Origin: an uncultured Eubacteriales bacterium
Lineage (GTDB): Bacteria > Bacillota > Clostridia > Lachnospirales > CAG-274
DNA length: 33,036 bases
NCBI GenBank assembly: GCA_905201505.1
Contig: CAJKOJ010000017.1
Location: 1-33,036 of the forward strand
Direction of reading: 5' to 3'
Below the pieces are notes generated by a model. It saw only the letters and a program-made list of their open reading frames with translations. It ran no database searches and was not told the origin of the DNA. The position numbers were made by a program, and so were the translations under genes. This document shows, piece by piece, positions 31,512-33,036 of the stretch (position 1 is the stretch's first letter; every line of letters begins with the position of its first letter).

Positions 31512-31788
31512 CGTATCAGATAGAGTGATTAAGCACGCTAGGGTCAATCACACGCTTGAGTAAGCATAGAAAAGATGTATTTTCATTTTGATAGCATGAA
31601 TAAGCATAGACTATCAGACCGAAAATAAGGTTTCTGACTGGGGCTGTTCCGTTTAGCCACGAGCCTTACAAGGCTCGTGAGCGTTAAGAACGGATCAGAC
31701 ACAGGAAGAAAGGGAACGCCTTTAGGCGTTCATAAAGGGCGTATATGTAACACCGCCCTGCGTATACATGTCATAGTACCTAGAAACT
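31512..31788 (+). other. Hairpin- and repeat-rich leader or origin region of the element
   Basis: TAAGCATAGA occurs at 31561-31570 and again at 31601-31610, exactly 40 bp apart. Perfect hairpins are CACGAGCCTT/AAGGCTCGTG (31658-31679) and GAACGCCT/AGGCGTTC (31714-31731). A further CCCCG/CGGGG hairpin follows at 31820-31837, inside the start region of rep. Such clusters next to a Rep_trans protein suggest a replication or transfer origin, or leader control of the operon. No coding frame is seen here. Confidence 0.55.
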
Positions 31789-32952
31789 GTGATAAATAAA
31801 GGACAAAACACGATTTTTACCCCGCAAAAAAACGGGGGCATACGAAAGGAGCAATGCACTATAACTACACACAAAAATTTATCCGTTAAGATTGATTACA
31901 TCAGCATTGTATTTGATACTGCAACCGCTGAAGATGTAATCATGCACATTTTAGGTTTACCGACTGACATTTTCAATGTTTATCCAGCAATGATAAAATT
32001 CAAGACTTATCAAGCACGCTGGCAGATTGGAGATATTTATGTATCGGGGGACGCAAGAAAGACAGAGGACAACCCACAGGGGCTAGGCTGTTATCTTGTT
32101 ATGACTGGCAGAGGTTGTGATGATATTTTCCGTATTCTCGACAGTAGGAATTATACCTTTGGGGATATGTTCCGACGCTGTGAGCGAAGATACGGACTGG
32201 ATAACTTTCATTTCACAAGACTTGATATTGCCATTGATGATAAGAACGAAAAGCCATTCTTTACCATAGAGCAGATAAAGAAGAAATGCGAAAAAGAGGA
32301 ATTTATCTCGAATAGTGAGGGCTACCACTTTGATGAAAGCAAGTTTGATGATTTCGACACCGCAAAGACTGTTTATATCGGTGCTGGAAAATCGGGATTG
32401 TCCTACCGCTTTTATGACAAGGATAAGGAAGTCTGTTCAAAACATAATAAGACACTTGATGAAGTCGGCAGTTGGAAACGGACAGAAATGCAACTGCGTG
32501 ATGATAAGGCTCATGCCTTTGCCATGACATTTAAGGACAGACCGCTGGAACTTGGGGAACTGGCTTTCGGGCTATTGGCAAACAACCTACGCTTTGTCGT
32601 GCCAAACAGAAATGAAAGTAATAAGAGCAGATGGAAAACGTGTCGGTTTTGGGAACGATTTTTAGGGGCTGTGGAAGTCTTGAAACTGCAAGTACCGAAA
32701 CTACATAATTCCCTTGAGGAAACACAGCAATGGCTCACAGAGGGTGGCGTGATTTCTGCTGTCAAAAGTTTTTATTTCTTAGAAGAACATGATGCATTAG
32801 GTGGACTGGAAAAAGTGGGAACTATGCTTGACAGGGCAAGATACAGCAGTTCCCTTTCCAGTAAATTAACCGCCCACTTACAGAGGATAGACCGCACCGA
32901 CCTTATCCCCTATATCCAGTATGACACGAAACATGGGAAAGGGGGTATCTGA
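31789..32952 (+). CDS. Replication-initiation factor / MobT-like relaxase (Rep_trans)
   Basis: A protein of up to 387 residues related to the Rep_trans group used by Tn916-type elements and rolling-circle plasmids to nick DNA at an origin. Visible marks are KIDYISIVFDT near the N-terminus, HFTRLDIAIDDKNEKPF, GKSGLSYRFYDKDKEV and GSWKRTEMQLRDDKA in the catalytic part. The start is uncertain: GTG at 31789 lacks an SD, while AAAGGAG (31845-31851) sits 9 bases before an in-frame ATA (31861), where an ATG might have stood. It overlaps the xis start as TGATG. Confidence 0.85.
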   Translation: MINKGQNTIFTPQKNGGIRKEQCTITTHKNLSVKIDYISIVFDTATAEDVIMHILGLPTDIFNVYPAMIKFKTYQARWQIGDIYVSGDARKTEDNPQGLGCYLVMTGRGCDDIFRILDSRNYTFGDMFRRCERRYGLDNFHFTRLDIAIDDKNEKPFFTIEQIKKKCEKEEFISNSEGYHFDESKFDDFDTAKTVYIGAGKSGLSYRFYDKDKEVCSKHNKTLDEVGSWKRTEMQLRDDKAHAFAMTFKDRPLELGELAFGLLANNLRFVVPNRNESNKSRWKTCRFWERFLGAVEVLKLQVPKLHNSLEETQQWLTEGGVISAVKSFYFLEEHDALGGLEKVGTMLDRARYSSSLSSKLTAHLQRIDRTDLIPYIQYDTKHGKGGI

Positions 32953-33036
32953 TGAATAACAACGACATTCCCGTATGGGAAAAATACACCCTTACCATTG
33001 AAGAAGCGTCAAAGTATTTCCGTATCGGAGAAAACA
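32952..33036 (+). CDS. xis: Tn916-type excisionase, cut by the window end
   Basis: The first 28 codons, MNNNDIPVWEKYTLTIEEAS then KYFRIGEN, match the start of the Tn916 Xis protein, a winged-helix DNA-bending protein of about 67 residues needed for excision together with the tyrosine integrase. The protein runs off the window. The ATG overlaps the rep stop by one base. The integrase gene is expected directly downstream. Confidence 0.9.
   Translation, partial: MNNNDIPVWEKYTLTIEEASKYFRIGEN

Noticed and set aside
31820..31837. CCCCG/CGGGG hairpin as a terminator before rep
   Set aside because: No T run follows it; it fits better as an origin or leader structure.
32083..32765. Minus-strand open frames within rep
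   Set aside because: All lie antisense to the rep coding frame and show no independent signals.
1..33036. CRISPR arrays, tRNA and rRNA genes
   Set aside because: No regularly spaced repeats of 25-40 bp, no cloverleaf with CCA-type end, and no rRNA-like conserved stretches were seen on either strand.

Overview
The window looks like chromosome from a low-GC, anaerobic, Gram-positive bacterium of class Clostridia (Lachnospiraceae-like gut clostridia would fit). The basis is AT-rich DNA, strong AGGAGG ribosome binding sites, TTGACA/TATAAT promoters with 17-bp spacers, and the gene types: a class 1B dihydroorotate dehydrogenase pair (pyrK-pyrD), an ECF transporter S component, a C_GCAxxG_C_C protein, a CD3324-family regulator, a SpoIID-like spore-type protein, a DUF6774 protein and a dockerin-bearing secreted protein. 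I saw no rRNA, tRNA or CRISPR array. The genus cannot be fixed from the sequence alone.

Layout. Positions 1-54 resemble the outer end of an insertion sequence (weak). 147-2632 (minus) is a MarR / cytidylate-kinase-like / MATE efflux operon with a perfect 13-bp dyad on the promoter -10. 2787-5122 (plus) is a hisC-type aminotransferase overlapping a secreted transglutaminase-like protein with a dockerin. 5314-6967 is an ECF S component followed by an M29 aminopeptidase. 7190-8540 is a Vat/CatB-like acetyltransferase and a frameshifted alpha/beta hydrolase. 8671-10490 holds a small HTH protein whose leader folds into an elaborate RNA-like structure, and an NSS sodium symporter. 10643-13048 is pyrK-pyrD plus a lipoprotein. 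13414-15737 has a small XRE protein, a decayed holin-like toxin frame, and a TetR gene whose operator is duplicated in front of a DUF1330-metallohydrolase operon. 15898-18446 is C_GCAxxG_C_C, deoC, rmuC and a BFD-like ferredoxin. 18569-21299 carries guaB (with a terminator-like leader hairpin) and fba. 21391-22510 is a decayed MarR-ABC exporter locus. 22519-23576 has a second cytidylate-kinase-like gene with a small membrane protein. 23662-26007 is cysK plus a second transglutaminase-like protein. 26060-30544 has HD, YesL, truncated SpoIID-like, DUF6774, ferritin-like and iron-alcohol dehydrogenase genes.

From about 30.6 kb to the end the sequence becomes more GC-rich and belongs to a Tn916-related mobile element: a frameshifted XRE regulator, a hairpin-rich leader or origin region, a Rep_trans (MobT/Rep-like) protein, and the first 28 codons of a Tn916-type excisionase. 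The integrase should lie just outside.

Themes. (1) Regulators sit next to their targets with readable dyad operators: MarR at 2605-2632, TetR at 15055-15072 and 15691-15710, decayed MarR at 22457-22510. (2) Two paralogous pairs occur: two cytidylate-kinase-like proteins, and two exported transglutaminase-like proteins each directly behind a PLP-enzyme gene. (3) Several genes carry single-base frameshifts (7342-7346, about 21770-21790, 22367-22373, 31049-31052), which are either real decay or base-call errors. The most promising undescribed items are the pseudoknot-capable leader at 8968-9041, the TetR/DUF1330/MBL regulon, the SD-sequestering hairpin before the C_GCAxxG_C_C gene, and the paired PLP-enzyme/transglutaminase operons.
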